DNA of 64,000 bases from Istiophorus platypterus (GCA_016859345.1 CM029112.1:15446725-15510724), one strand, 5' to 3'; shown: positions 1 to 12,139, counted from the first letter of the stretch. Numbers and translations: made by a program. The notes: generated by a model from the letters alone, not told the origin.

Positions 1-1490
1 TTGTGTATGGGTGTATGTGTGTGTGTATATGTGTGTTACAGATGGCCAGAGGAACCGGCAGCCAGTGGCAGTGTCAGAAAGCATCTCATCAGGGATGGGG
101 TGGAAGAAGAGAGGGAAGAAGGGAGGAAAAGAAAACAGAGGGGTAGAGATGAAGGAGGCTTTGCAGGGTGGAGTGCAGATCATCCTTCTCATCTGCTTCC
201 TACTATACATGCCTCCTTGTTTCCTGTTTCCCTTGCTTGCATTCTCAAGCTATAACCTTTACCTACTCACCTAATTTAATTATTTAAGGTAGGGAAAGAA
301 GGTAGGAACAGGAGCAAGAATACCTGATTTCATAGTCTCCTCATTTTCTGCCATGTCTGGGAAACACCACAGCACATCTTTATATCCGTGATGAATGTGA
401 CAATGTTACAAGAATGCTCAGCTGTTCTACTGAGTTCACATAGTGTGCGGGGCTCTGGACAGAACGTGTTTAAAACTTTGTTTGTTCTCCAACTGTATAT
501 AATAACATCAGGCTCAGCTTCTTGCCTGTGGCTACAATTTTTGTTTTTGGGGAACCGAAGCAGAACACAGCAGAGCTCTCTCTATTTGCGTGGATGCGAC
601 TGTGTTGGTGCACATACTTTGTGTGCACATACAGCCCTGTGATGGCCTGACCAATCAGCTCAACTCCTCCACTTTCCACAGAAACTTTGTTCAAGCAGAG
701 GTTGGCCATAGGGAGGGAGGAAGGGGAGAACGGGGGAAAGAGGTGGGAGAACAACAGAGATGAAAGGATGAGACAGAGAACTGGGGAAAGAGACAAGAGA
801 GAGCAACGGTGGAAACAACGCTTGGAGGTAGAGAAAGGGAAGGGAGAGGAGGCAGAGGGAGGGAAGGGGAGACGGTGGGGAAAGAGAAAGCAGAGATGAT
901 AAAGTAAGGAGAACGTAAGGTTGGGGATGGGGAAAAAATGAGAATAATACTGGCTGAAGTAGTCTTTGCTTGTCTCTGTTCGCTGTCTGCCTGTTATCCC
1001 CCAATTTGTCCACCTTTGTCTCTCTACTCATGTTCTTTCTTCATTTTTTTCAGTAATGGTGTAGTATTGATAATGACTCTTGACTTTTTTTTCTTTTTCA
1101 TTTCTAGATGCTGTCTTAGTACAATTTTTAAAATTTACACCTTTTACACTGTTACAGCTGGTGAGTTTCTATTGACTGGAAAGTCTTTATATTAAAATGT
1201 TATTTAGCTTATAGTGTATTAACCAAATTACCGTCAGTCACACATTTCCTTTCTTGGTTCTCTTGGCATTTGAAGGCTTTGCCGTGATAGGAAAGGGGTT
1301 GCCTCATCCTTTTCATTGATTTAACTCATAAAAAAAGGATTTTCCCAGTTGTGTTCACTACAGAAAATGTGCCATTGCGCATAGCACTTTTAATCAGTTT
1401 TGACTATACTGAAAAGTATAAAGTTGCAAGAAAGTAAGAAGTGTTTCAGTTCCAATCTGGACCATATAGATTTACTGTATGGTACAAAAT
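1..1490. other. Non-coding stretch, no gene seen
   Basis: The window opens in a degenerate TG-rich microsatellite (about 1-40). The rest is AT-rich unique sequence apart from the purine tract described separately. Open frames here are at most about 120 codons, cross the purine tract, and show no recognisable domain. I see no promoter or splice structure I would defend. Confidence 0.6.
690..930 (+). repeat. GA-rich (purine) low-complexity tract
   Basis: About 240 bases in which the plus strand is overwhelmingly A and G, with an irregular mix of GGGA, GAGA and GGAA units. It reads as a decayed microsatellite or polypurine tract. Open frames on either strand here give E/K/R-rich or S/P/L-rich low-complexity peptides and are not genes. 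Confidence 0.7.
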
Positions 1491-1499
1491 AGTTATCCA

Positions 1500-1630
1500 T
1501 GCAACTAAACTAAAGCAATCCAATACAGCAGTCCTCCAATAATGCACCAAATCATTGTCCCTAACATTCTTGAGTAAACTCGGGGTGTATGTGTGGTAGT
1601 GACATTGTATTGGACTGCTTCATATTGAAT
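1500..1630. mobile_element. Degenerate MITE fragment related to the element at 42003
   Basis: The sequence aagcaatccaatac near 1513 is answered about 95 bases later by its near-inverse gtattggactgctt (one mismatch). The CAATCCAATACA core and its inverse also occur near the two ends of the better preserved MITE at 42003-42244. I infer an internally deleted, old member of the same non-autonomous, Tc1-associated family. The ends are not clear. Confidence 0.4.
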
Positions 1631-1982
1631 GACATATATAAATATTAGTGAGACAGAATATTAGAAACACGTACAAATCTACTCAGCATTAATTCAATAT
1701 ACCACTAAGGCCCCAAAATGACACTGTCACAAAAAGTGAGCATCATATGCTTTATGAGGATGTGCTTTATTGGAGGGCAAGTCAAACTGCAATATGTTAG
1801 AAGAAGTGTAGCTGCAAGAATTGTCTCTTAAACATTACTCACAGCTATGAATCAGACGTAGATAAAGTAGTCTTTCAGCTGTCATCTAGGGAAAAAAAAA
1901 TGAACAGCAATTTGATATTACTGAGCATAAATGCCTGCAGTGAGAGTGCAGCCTTAGAATCAATTAACAAATTGATCCATCA

Positions 1983-2020
1983 GTTAAGATGGACCAATTT
2001 GTAAATTGGTCCATCTTAAC
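1983..2020. repeat. Perfect 18-bp inverted repeat (hairpin)
   Basis: Two perfect 18-base arms (1983-2000 and 2003-2020) are separated by only 2 bases. A third, imperfect copy of the right arm (AAATTGATCCATC) lies just upstream at 1969-1981 in direct orientation. At 38 bases it is too short for a usual pre-miRNA, and no T-run or expression signal accompanies it. The most economical reading is a template-switch mutation that copied a nearby segment in reverse. Confidence 0.85.
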
Positions 2021-2029
2021 TTCTTCTCT

Positions 2030-5000
2030 TTTCCCTGAATTTCATTCATGGATTACTCTCGGTCTCGTATAATCGCATGAGTATAGATGCTGAATTGAAG
2101 CCAAGCATAATTTTAAATTTCTTTCACAGCACCTTTTTTTAGTTACACCCTATTATGTCGACTGCCATGGTCCAGGCTTGACATCTTTGATGTTCCTTGG
2201 GCCTTCGTCAGGGTCGGCAGCCCCCGATCACTGGCAGACACACAGCGTTTCATTTTTATATGTCGTAGGTCGCTGTCTGCTTGGTTTTAAAGGGTTGTTG
2301 CCAATTCATCGGTGTGTAAATTTCAAGTGGATTAAAGGGTTTAAATTTTAGTTTGATGATTAGACATGGTTGTGATTTTAAAAGGATTCTATTTCACTCC
2401 ACATTTCCTGATATTCTAAGATAGTCAAATTGTGTCAAACAAATGCTTAGAATTAGTAAAAACAAAGTGCAGAATTTTGGATTTATTTTGATCAAGATAT
2501 TTTTATTATTGATGTAAATAGTGACAGTATAATTTGATCCACAATATTAAGGCAAATACTTCTTCTTCAGATTGCCTCTTGCTGCTACGTTTGCATCTAT
2601 ATAGGTTTATGATGGATGACCGAAAGTCATTACTCTTTAGTTCTACAGGGAAACAGCTCACACCACAAACTATGATGAATATTTCAAAAATGAGGGTGAT
2701 ATGGACTTTATGTATGTTTAATCTGTCTGTATATTATGGCTTTGTTCTTTTTTCTGTCATCTATACCCCTATGTGTTTTCTCTCTCTATCTCTCTGTCCC
2801 TTTGTTTTTCCCTTTCTATCTTTCTCTTTCTCCATGTCATTGTCATTTTCTTTCTCTGTCAGTCCCACTGTCATTGTGGTGAACTTTCTGACATTCTGTG
2901 TGTGTCTATTTCGTGTGTTTCTGTAGACATCAGAAGTCGGTTACATTTGAAAGAGTCACATTTTGTATCCAAACGCTGAGGGGATTTCTACCAAAGGAGA
3001 AATGAACAGACCCATGATCGAGCAGAAGTTAACGCACAAGCTCATACAACCATGTGTATACAGTTAGTTAGCGTCTTCCCTCGGCATATCACACTTAAGT
3101 AACATGGCAGACCTTGGCTGGCAACAAGAGCCAGCCGGATTAACACAGTAGAATGAGATCGGAACATGCATCTCTCTTCCTTCAAACTTCACGCCTGGAA
3201 GCTGTAAAGTGCAGTTACAATAAGAGTCTTTTGCTCTTGGGCATTCTGCAGCTCGACTGCAGTACTTGGGTATCACATCCACAATACACAGCTCTGCTGA
3301 CTTCTATTGTTTCACCTGCCCTTCTCCCCATCAGTCGGTCAAGTTCATGGCCCACACTTGTAACTCATCTTGATGAGCTGCCATATAGCCTGTGGCTGAG
3401 ACTGGCATCCATAAAACCACCACGGTGACAAGTGCAGCCAATCTGCAATAAAAAAAGACAAAAGAATTCCTATGTTTATCATGTTTTGAAAAGGCCTTTG
3501 CTCTTCTGTCTCTTATTGCTAGTCAGCACTGCTGTTATTTGGTCTCCTGTGTTTTGCACTCAAAATGCCCCAAACATAATTAGGAGGCCCATTGCAGGCA
3601 GTATTCATAGCATCATGGAAAAATATAGACTGATAATATAGTATATGTTGTATCTGTTCATATTTAAAGCGACAAAAAATTTCCGGCTCAGTTGTCCTAC
3701 ATCTCAGGTCTGAGGCAACGTGACAGCATTTGTTAATCACTTTAACTGCAAGTTTTCTAAACCAGTCTATTAGATGAGCATCTGTGGCCTCCGTGATTGT
3801 CTGCCGTATTGGCTGTCAATGACAGATTACTGTATCGAAGACCAGAGAGAAGGGGGAAAGGGGAGATGGGGGACCAGAGAAAGAAGCCATCCTTCAGTTA
3901 TTTCTTGAGTTTTTAAATCCTGATGAACTTTGAGTGGCCCTTGGAAACTGCACCTCCACTTAGTTTTTTCTCTTTGAGAACAAACAAGTTCTCCCAAGTG
4001 TCACTTTATGCATTTAAAGTTTAACAACGGCTCACTGAGTCTCTGCCCTTTTGTAACTTTTGTTCTTGAATTCTTTAGACCTCTCTAAACTTGGCTATGC
4101 AAGATTAATTTAGGCCAAACCATATCCATGTTTTATTCATCTCTGCGTTCCTTTTTCTACACAATAGCTTGAGGGGGATAAATGTTTTTTTTTTGTTGTT
4201 TTTTTCTTTTTTCAGGTTCTGAGAAAATAAAAAAGGGAAATAGGACAATTGTAAAGAAAAATTATATACTCCATACCTTTGGGGGGGTGTCAAAGGACCA
4301 GAAAGTCAAAAATATGTGTAGTGGTGTGTAGTAGATTTATTGTTGATCAATATGGGCTATATTTTTGTTTATCTCTTTAGTATGTATAGGAAATTTATAT
4401 CCAGAGTCTTATTTCAGATTTTTACAACATGAAGGAGATGTAGTTATTTTACTTTATGTTATTGTGCTAAATAAGTACCATCCTTCACCCGACTCCCACT
4501 TGTCTGTCTGGTCTATTCAACTGTGAAAGCAATTTTGTTACGATGGTGCTTTAGAAAACCTGTGACATTTACATGGTCCATACTGAATCTATTCACAGGG
4601 CAAGCCTTGTGCTGATTCTGCTTTTTCGCTGTGTCAAAAAGTGGGTCAGTACCAGGATACTTCTTCCTCACCTACCTCACCACATGAGAGACTGAACTAC
4701 CGGTAATTATGAACAGTGTGTTGTCCCTCTAAATTGGGAGAACCATTTTTGTTGTTGCTGCTGCTTGTTTAGCACTTTTTTTACTTAGTACTTCTTAATT
4801 TAAGTGCTGTATAAATAATATATCATTGTGCTGTTATTATCATCATTAACCAGACTGAATAATAAAGGTAAATTTTTTCTATAATATTACATATACACTT
4901 AAACTTGGCGTATGAATCTGTTTGGGGTATGAATAAGTTTCTAAATAAATATGTCAGTCACTATTAATGAGGGATTTTTCAAATGTTAGACCCGAGATCC

Positions 5001-5385
5001 TATTTTTCAAGCTGCTAAAAGTTAAATTTTGCACTTAAGTGAAATATATAAGTAAAAGTTTTTCGCTTTCAATATCAGTTCATACTTTCCTCCTGTACTT
5101 CTACAAGGATCTGCATGACGTCTGCATGTAGTTCAAAATTTGAGTTGGTAGGACTGTCCACAATACAAGTGTGCTAACTGCTGATGTGCCAGACAAGTAC
5201 ACCGGATGCTCAGTTCGTAGAAACTATATATATAGTGGTTATTTTCCATTCTTGTTTTTTTTTTTTTTCCACTTTTTCATGTTGCTCAGCCAAATACAGC
5301 GTCATGTTTTCTACTGGGAATGGGAGCAGTCTGAATGTAGTATCCATAGAAGCTTAGTGCTGTTACAGTGCCTTAGGGGACCCAA
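2030..5385. other. Non-coding stretch, no gene seen
   Basis: AT-rich unique sequence. There is a pyrimidine-rich patch at about 2765-2870 and T-runs near 4185-4210 and 5250-5270. Around 4785-4850 the sequence aagtgctgtataaataa resembles the 3' tail common to fish L2 LINEs and related repeats, but it is too short to call. Open frames are under about 130 codons with no recognisable product. Confidence 0.55.
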
Positions 5386-5389
5386 AAGC

Positions 5390-5850
5390 AGAGGGCCGTG
5401 ACAGGGATATGCTTTGAGATGGTTTATCGAAAATACGGTTGACGGGCAGGTGGTGGTGGAGGGCGTGGAGCTGCTCTTGAAGAGGGAGAGTGAAAACAGT
5501 AGGCTGGAAGTACAGCTGTGGATGGATCTAGCAACCAGCAACTGTGGCAGAGCTACACAGCGAGGGCAAAGTATTAGCAACACAAAAAAAATCACAACTA
5601 GTGAATGCTAGAGACGCTAAGGGCGCGAGAGAGAAACAACCACAATGGTGGAACAATCTGGCACTTGAGTGTTGGGTAGACCAGGCTTTATGGTGATGTG
5701 ATGAACAGTGGAATGAGACGCAGTTGTGGTCCTCAGCAGCTGCTGGATCAGGTGAACACGCCCTCCACACACTGGGGAGAGAGCAAAAACAGGGAAGGGG
5801 AAGGGGGAGAGAGAAAACAAAAACACAAAAATCCCAAAAATGCTCATGAA
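5390..5850. repeat. Unclassified interspersed repeat candidate
   Basis: This block is much more GC- and purine-rich than its flanks. It starts after GACCCAAAAGCAGAGGGCC and ends in an A-rich stretch near 5840. Its texture (gtgacaggg, gggcaggtgg, short A-rich linkers) resembles the non-coding parts of retrotransposon-derived repeats in teleosts. No ORF domain is visible and I cannot assign a family. Confidence 0.3.
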
Positions 5851-8155
5851 TACCAGAGCTTATTTAGCAGAATATATATTATCATTTTTATAATACATTA
5901 GCTGAAGCAATATAAATAAGAATAGAGTAGTTATAGTCTTAGATTGAGCAGTCAATAGGTAGTACACCAACTATTTGACATTCATCAAGGGTGAAAACAA
6001 ACAAGAATAATTCTGACACTGATTTGATTTAGAGTCACTTGGTGATTTAGAATCACCAAGTATCTGCACTTGTCCGTGTGGTACTAAATTCTCCTTAACT
6101 CGTCTTATTGTGATTTCTTTGACATACCTTGTCCATCAACAGCAGAATGTATTGCAGCAGAATTGACCACTCTTTAAATATGTATACATTAAAAATACAC
6201 CAATCAGCTACAACATAAAAAACTGATAACTGGTTTTAATACATCATATTGTTGTTTATTTACCATGTTCACATTCCTGGATATTTAAAGATTCAACATA
6301 AAAAATTGATAAACTGAGTAAACTGTAAGGATTTCTTTAAAACAATGTAAAATATGGATATTGTCCTCCTGTAAAAAGCATCGGTTGCCTGTGCAGGGAG
6401 CTTGGCCGTAGTAATAATAATAGGAGCAAAGGAAGAAGTCAAGTGACGCTGTTTAAAGAGCAATGAAATCTGAGTCAGGTGAACGGTCGAGATGAAAGGA
6501 TGGTTCCACAAAACACAAAACACAAAGGAGACCGCTGTTTGTTTCCTATTTCAAACCGGTAGTCAGTGTTCTTTCTTTCACCCATAACTGTTCCAAAAGC
6601 TTAACAATCCGCTTATTATTTTAACCATCACAACAAAGCTGTCTAACCTTCACAAAGTACTTATTTTTACCCGATCCACGATCTTTCACTACTCGCTAAA
6701 TACAGTGTAAACGTCGAACTCTAAAGCTGGAGTATTGTACGTCCTAGGTTAACATTCAACATGGGTGATTCTGAGAGGTTTGATTGATAATGAGCCAAGA
6801 TCGAAGCTGAGCAGGGAGGATGCAGGAGACGTTTTTCTAGATATTATGTGTCGCACTCATGGAGATGTGTCCTAAACAAACCCTTACCCCGAATCTTTGG
6901 AGAGTAAAAAGTACAGACTTTCCTCTTCACTTGAATGTGTCACTGTCGCCTATATATGTTTCCTCTCTGAAATATAGACTGACCCGCTCACAAACTCGCT
7001 GGAGTGTATATAACATGAGGGAGGGAGACAGAGTGGGAGTCATCGTCTATAGCCAGCATTCTAACCAGTGGGTGACCTGTAGGGACAGTAACAGCAACAA
7101 ATGGTCACTCATGCCAAACAGCGCCCAGAAGCAATTGTTGGTGCCGTAATGAGGCTGTATGTCACATATATGATGAGGGGAAGCCATATACATGTATAAG
7201 CTGTTGACACAGACAGTATCTATCTTTGACTGACTCACTTCAAGTGACTGTTACAAACTTTTGAAATGTCACAACACATGGAGGAAATGTATTGTGTTGA
7301 AACCAACAGAACCAGCCTCTGAAAAGTAAAGAGATACAAACTTGTAAGTCTTTCATATACTACAAATATATACTGTTTGTTCTTTAAGAGAGAGAAAGAG
7401 ACAGTGGACAGTGAAATTAAGACAAAAACAGAGAAAATATAGGCTAAAGGCAGATTTTCAGTGCTCCCTTGTTATCGGTGCGCTGACCCTCTGTTGTCAG
7501 ACACCACAACTTTTTCTTGCTGGGTTTCAGATTGAAGTGTTTTTCAGGACTGATAACAGAATTAATGGAAAATGGAAACAGAAAAAATTAAATAAGAATG
7601 CGCTTACCAAGCAGGTACATTTCCACCTGCTCAGGGGGGCTGGGTTCTCCGAATGTGCTGTTTTAATTGCAGGAAATGTAAAATTTTCCATCAATTTTTT
7701 TAAATTTGCAGCTGCATCAAAGTGTGCGTAAAACATTACCAGTTAGCTAGCTCTGAATGTGGTGTGTCTCTTCTTAAAAGTTGTGAGTATGCCAAAAGGA
7801 GAAGGTTGCACTTTAAGATGGGATATATTTTAATTCCAACATTGTGCAAAGCACGTTGGCTTCTTCTAACAAAATAATCTCAACGGGTTCTGCCTAAACA
7901 ACTATTTCCAATTAGCTGTAGCCTTTCTTATTTTTAAATGGCATCGTTAAGCAAGTGAATATGCTTTTTTTTCTGTAAATATGTTGACTTATTACTGATT
8001 TCAACCCCCCTCTGTTGTCTTTAGTGAACGTTTATATGAAATTTTAGCATTGTTTTTTTCTGTACTAAATAGTTTAAAAAACATCACTATCTAATGAACA
8101 ATTAACAGCAAAGGTTTACAAACCAAACTGCTTTGCAAAATTCCCATTTCCTGCA
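5851..8155. other. Non-coding stretch, no gene seen
   Basis: AT-rich unique sequence with no recognisable coding domain. The longest open frames (96 to 106 codons, at 6859-7149 and 7411-7731) show no family motif and have no convincing splice or promoter context. The only structure that stands out is the short hairpin at 6037. Confidence 0.55.
6037..6061. repeat. Short perfect hairpin, 11-bp arms
   Basis: ACTTGGTGATT (6037-6047) is followed after three bases by its exact reverse complement (6051-6061). It is AT-rich enough to be partly chance, but the tight 3-base loop and the near-repeat gatttagagtcac / gatttagaatcac around it suggest local copying. Confidence 0.6.
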
Positions 8156-8159
8156 TGAG

Positions 8160-8830
8160 CCTTTACTTTCCATGCATCCATCCAATCTGTTACTTTGGCT
8201 CAGTGTGGCTGAGAGCCAAGCAAAACAGCTCAGACACCATCCTCCAGAGCTACATCCTTCAGTTCTTCTTCTGGGATCTCAATCTAGACAAGATCACCTT
8301 CAGGCTCTGCCTCCCTTTTTCTCCATAACGACAGTCTTGTGCCATGTGTATGTATCTGCAAATGCTGCAAAAATCCATTATTCAATCTCACGCTCCATCA
8401 CTGGCACACGAGGCAGAAACTTGTTCCCAACCCGCACAAGGCAAGCCACCATTTTCCAATAGAGTACTATTGCCTCAGTGTTGGAGGTGCTTACTCTCAT
8501 AACTGCTTCACACTCAGCTGCAAACCAAACTGGAGGTCACAGCCTGACGAATCTGGCAGAACTACATCATCAGCAAAACAGGCCACCAAACTTTCCCCTG
8601 CTCGTCTAGACCTTGAGATTCTGACCATGAAAATCATGACCAGAATTGGTGACAAGACACAGACTTGTTGGACCCTAACACCCACAAGAAACAATTGACT
8701 TACTGCTGAGGATGCAAGCAAAGTTCTTAATGGTTTTATGAATAACAGCACTGGTACTCCCTGTTCCCCCAGCACTTTCTAGTAAATGGAAAGTAAACAA
8801 ATCAGATGTGGGCTGCCCCAGGATATCCTG
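8160..8830 (-). mobile_element. Rex3-like (RTE clade) LINE reverse transcriptase remnant
   Basis: On the minus strand the 8775-8497 frame contains VCVLSPILVMIFMVRISR followed by a FADDVVLP block. This matches the reverse transcriptase palm region of RTE-type LINEs, with the catalytic F/YxDD box preserved as FADD (residues 67-70 of that frame). Reading on towards 8160 gives recognisable but stop- and frameshift-broken continuation (RVSTSN..EAIVL, then VRVGNKF.P, then EREIE). The layout is that of fish Rex3 elements. Both ends are missing, and the upstream endonuclease and most of the fingers domain are absent, so this is a dead 5'-truncated fragment. A Rex1-type assignment is less likely. Family naming is from memory. 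Confidence 0.8.
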
Positions 8831-8839
8831 TCATTTTCA

Positions 8840-9184
8840 ATGGTAAAATCATGATAAATACCTCTGTCTGCCACCTCTTAATGAAAAGAACAGTGGAAAA
8901 GGAGAGCAGTTTCATAGAATGTTAGGTTGGCAAGGGTCTCCACCACCAACCGCCTTTATGAATGTCTATTACATGACTGTGGCTATTTATGGCAGCCACT
9001 GTATCATTAATTCATCACACCTGCACCTGTAAGCCGTTATCAGCGGAGACAGTGGCATCACAAAACATCAGAAAAACCATGTTTGATCTCAGTATGTGTG
9101 TCCATCACAACACATCTTAAGGACCAAGTGTGGTTGTATCTTTATGTTTGGATGTATATGATCACATGTGTTTGCAAATACTGA

Positions 9185-9185
<1 letters not shown>
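8840..9185. other. Non-coding spacer
   Basis: About 345 bases of unique sequence between the LINE fragment and the microsatellite cluster. No gene or motif I can support. Confidence 0.5.

Positions 9186-9186
<1 letters not shown>

Positions 9187-9218
<32 letters not shown>
9187..9218. repeat. (AT)16 microsatellite
   Basis: Uninterrupted AT dinucleotide array, followed by AT-rich decay to about 9250. It is self-complementary, so it can extrude as a hairpin. Confidence 0.95.
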
Positions 9219-9223
<5 letters not shown>

Positions 9224-9400
9224 ATAAAATATATTATATGTATATATTGAATAACATTGTTGTGTTATTTGTAGTATTTTGTTCTTTTTTGAGATCATCT
9301 CTTGCGACCTACTTGGAATGAGACTCCGGCTCCTTCTGTGATGTGTAGTTAAAAATAACTCTGAGGAAAACATATACACACTCTTCAACTGTACACTTAG

Positions 9401-9401
<1 letters not shown>

Positions 9402-9442
<41 letters not shown>

Positions 9443-9460
9443 ACGCACACTCGCACAAGG

Positions 9461-9499
<39 letters not shown>

Positions 9500-9500
9500 A
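9402..9500. repeat. (AC)n microsatellite, two blocks
   Basis: (AC) runs at 9402-9434 and about 9476-9500 are joined by impure CA-rich sequence. Further degenerate CA stretches continue to about 9830, including a pure block near 9764-9782. On the minus strand this gives a spurious Val/Cys-rich open frame. Confidence 0.95.
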
Positions 9501-10036
9501 ATACACACTGAAAACTCATGCACATTAAAATCCAAATATAAACTCACAAGCAGAAAATCCTTATACTTACAAACACATACGCTATTCATTCCATACTGCT
9601 GACCACAGTGATTCCCCACACAATCTCAGACCGATGCATACACCCTCACACACATCAACACACGTACAGGTACAGTCATATTGTACATACACATGCATTC
9701 TCGACTATTCAAGGACAAAAGCTACATTCACACACAGCTTGTACATTCACACATAACGAAGAAACACACACACACACACACATACTGCGCAAGGACACAC
9801 AGATGCATGCAAACACGTACAAAGCCACACGCTCTTATACAGTACTGACACATGTATTATCAAGCGTTCTCATGTGGGGAACCACAATGTCAGTCTCTCA
9901 CTGCTGTGTCAACCTTTGTTTGTCTCTTCTTCCACTCCTCTATCATTCTGCTCTTCTTCCTTCTTGTCCTACAACTGTGCATCCTTTCATCCCTGACCCT
10001 ATTATCTTGTGGAGCATCTCAAAGAGAGGGGGGAGG

Positions 10037-10160
10037 CTCTCTTCTCTTCTCTTCTCTTCTCTTCTCTTCTCTTCTCTTCTCTTCTCTTCTCTTCTCTTCT
10101 CTTCTTTTCTCTTCTCTTCTCCTCTCCTCTCCTCTCTTCTGTCTCTTCTCTTCTGTTCTT
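10037..10160. repeat. (CTTCT)n pentanucleotide array
   Basis: A period-5 pyrimidine array with CTCTT/CTTCT units, nearly pure to about 10105. It then carries a CTTTT interruption and a run of TCCTC variant units before decaying by 10160. The plus strand is all pyrimidine. Open frames of about 155 to 206 codons crossing it are artefacts of the repeat, because a period-5 array stays open in several frames. Confidence 0.95.
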
Positions 10161-10208
10161 ATTTCCCTTCTTTCTTTCATTCATTCTGCCATAACAAAAC
10201 ACACTTGG

Positions 10209-10249
10209 AAGATTTGCTTTACACCTAAAAGAGGTGTAAAGCAAATCTT
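10209..10249. repeat. Perfect 18-bp inverted repeat (hairpin, 5-nt loop)
   Basis: Left arm 10209-10226 and right arm 10232-10249 are exact reverse complements with a 5-base loop (AAAAG). A match of this length with so short a loop is not expected by chance in 64 kb. The 41-base total is short for a pre-miRNA. Its place just after a long pyrimidine array fits a replication-stall template switch. Confidence 0.85.
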
Positions 10250-10319
10250 TACATGGCTGCACAAAAGCATTCATTACATGTACACACATATAAACAACTC
10301 ACACAAAGAGCCAATGTGA

Positions 10320-12060
10320 CCAGCGTTTAAATGCATGGCTTTGAATTGCATAATCTTCTATAGTTAGCGAGCTGTTTGAGAGATATAGTTGAACCCAGCA
10401 AAAGAGATTTACAGACAGAAACAGAAAGAGCTCTTGAAACTCTAAGTAAAATTCAGGTCTCTGCGTCATTGACAGTCCTCCTCCGCCCTCTTTTTTCCTC
10501 TTTCCATTTCACTCTTGCAGTCTTTGCTCTCCCTCTACTGCAAGGTCATTAACTTACACTGGGGGGGTGGCAGTAAAGACAAGGACAGGAAAGAGAGGAG
10601 AAAAAGCAAGAGTTTGACTTGGTCTGGCAAGGACATGAAGCAAACAGCAAAGCGGTCTGTGCATAAAGAGATGCAGTGTAGGGAAATGGCAGGGCTTTAA
10701 GGGGATGCAGGGAATTTTTAAATCCTAAATAACTAGACAAATATTTTTTAGTTTTTCTTTAGGCAATACCCATGAAATTGCATCTATATATGAGAGTTTT
10801 CAGTGTTAGTGGATTCCAATTGCCTTCACCAGCATTGGGTATGCACAGGGAACAATGCAGGATGTGTTTGAGAGTTATTGTGTGTAATTTTGACTGTCAG
10901 ACAGTCTCACTGTTCACTACTGACTCTACCGCAGCTGCATCAGAGCCGTGTTAAGTTACAGTTAGTGCAAACCAAACATTTCCTTCTGCTGCTGCTGCTT
11001 CACATTAAAAGCATTGTATTGGCAAAACATGGATTGGCTTTTATGTGAAGCAATTACAAGAAATGCAATGTATCAAAAATGCATCTACAAAACAAGAAAA
11101 CTTTCACGCACCGTGAAAGGCTGCCAGCGTGTAAATGCGCAGAGCAGAGAAATTAAAATAGTGGCTGAATTCGTTAAATAAGACATGCGTCAAATTTATT
11201 CAATGCCTTTCAGCCTTCACTTCCTTCAATATTTAGCCTCATGCTTGACACCTTGAATGTTCACAGAGGCGAAATTTGAAATCACTATGAAGGGCTTTCA
11301 GTGTTTCCTGCAGGCTTAGGATGTATTTGCAGAAGCGGAGAGAAAGGAAACATCAAGAGTCGCCACCAAACAGAAATAAGGTTCCAAGCAATTTTACTTC
11401 TATGCACTACTTAGGCAGAGACTTGTGCTTTGTCAGTGTTATTGCAATTGAAATATTTACCAATGAGTTGTTCAGTGCCCATAATGCTTAATGACTCCAT
11501 AAGTAGTTTGGGTCAATTTATCATAGTGATTACAGTGGAAAATTAGGCTGTTCAAATGTCTCGTTTTTCAAATAGCAGATATTCCACCTTGACAAAATAA
11601 TCTTCACACACCAAATTCTTAAGTAAATATAAACTCAAAGTACGATATACGGTGTATGTGGATCAGTAGTAGCATATTTAGTACGGATTTACCCTCTCTA
11701 TGCCATTATCAAGTATATCCAAAAGAAACATGGCAGAGTTACTATTTTTCATTTTATGAGAAACATCATCAGTGTTTAATCTCGACCAGCCTAAATGGCT
11801 GAGCTTGAACTACAAAGGCAATTTAGAGTCTTCATTCCCATTTAGCTCTTTATCAAATAACACACAAACGCACTCACACACACACACGTACACACACACA
11901 TTCACATACACACATTCACATTCACACTAAGACACACACACAGTACCACACTTTAAGATCCTATTCAGAATGATTGGCCATTATGCTGTAAGAGCAGATT
12001 ACACAGTAACGGTAAATGAATAAAACTGTCAGCGTTATTCATTTACACATGCCTATTATG
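10320..12060. other. Non-coding stretch, no gene seen
   Basis: Mostly unique AT-rich sequence, with a short CTG-type run near 10987 and impure CA repeats at about 11870-11945. Nothing coding is recognisable. The segment around 11150-11340 is balanced in composition and free of repeats, but I cannot show function. Confidence 0.5.

Positions 12061-12063
<3 letters not shown>

Positions 12064-12139
<76 letters not shown>

Noticed and set aside
1983..2020. The perfect hairpins at 1983 and 10209 as microRNA precursors
   Set aside because: At 38 and 41 bases with 2- and 5-base loops they are shorter than usual animal pre-miRNAs, and neither arm resembles a miRNA I know.
9089..9619. 176-codon minus-strand open frame
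   Set aside because: Made of (VC)n and (YI)n from AC and AT microsatellites.
9608..10319. Overlapping open frames of 206 and 155 codons on the plus strand
   Set aside because: They are opened by the CA and (CTTCT)n arrays. The peptides are H/T-rich and S/L/F-rich repeats in more than one frame, with no domain.
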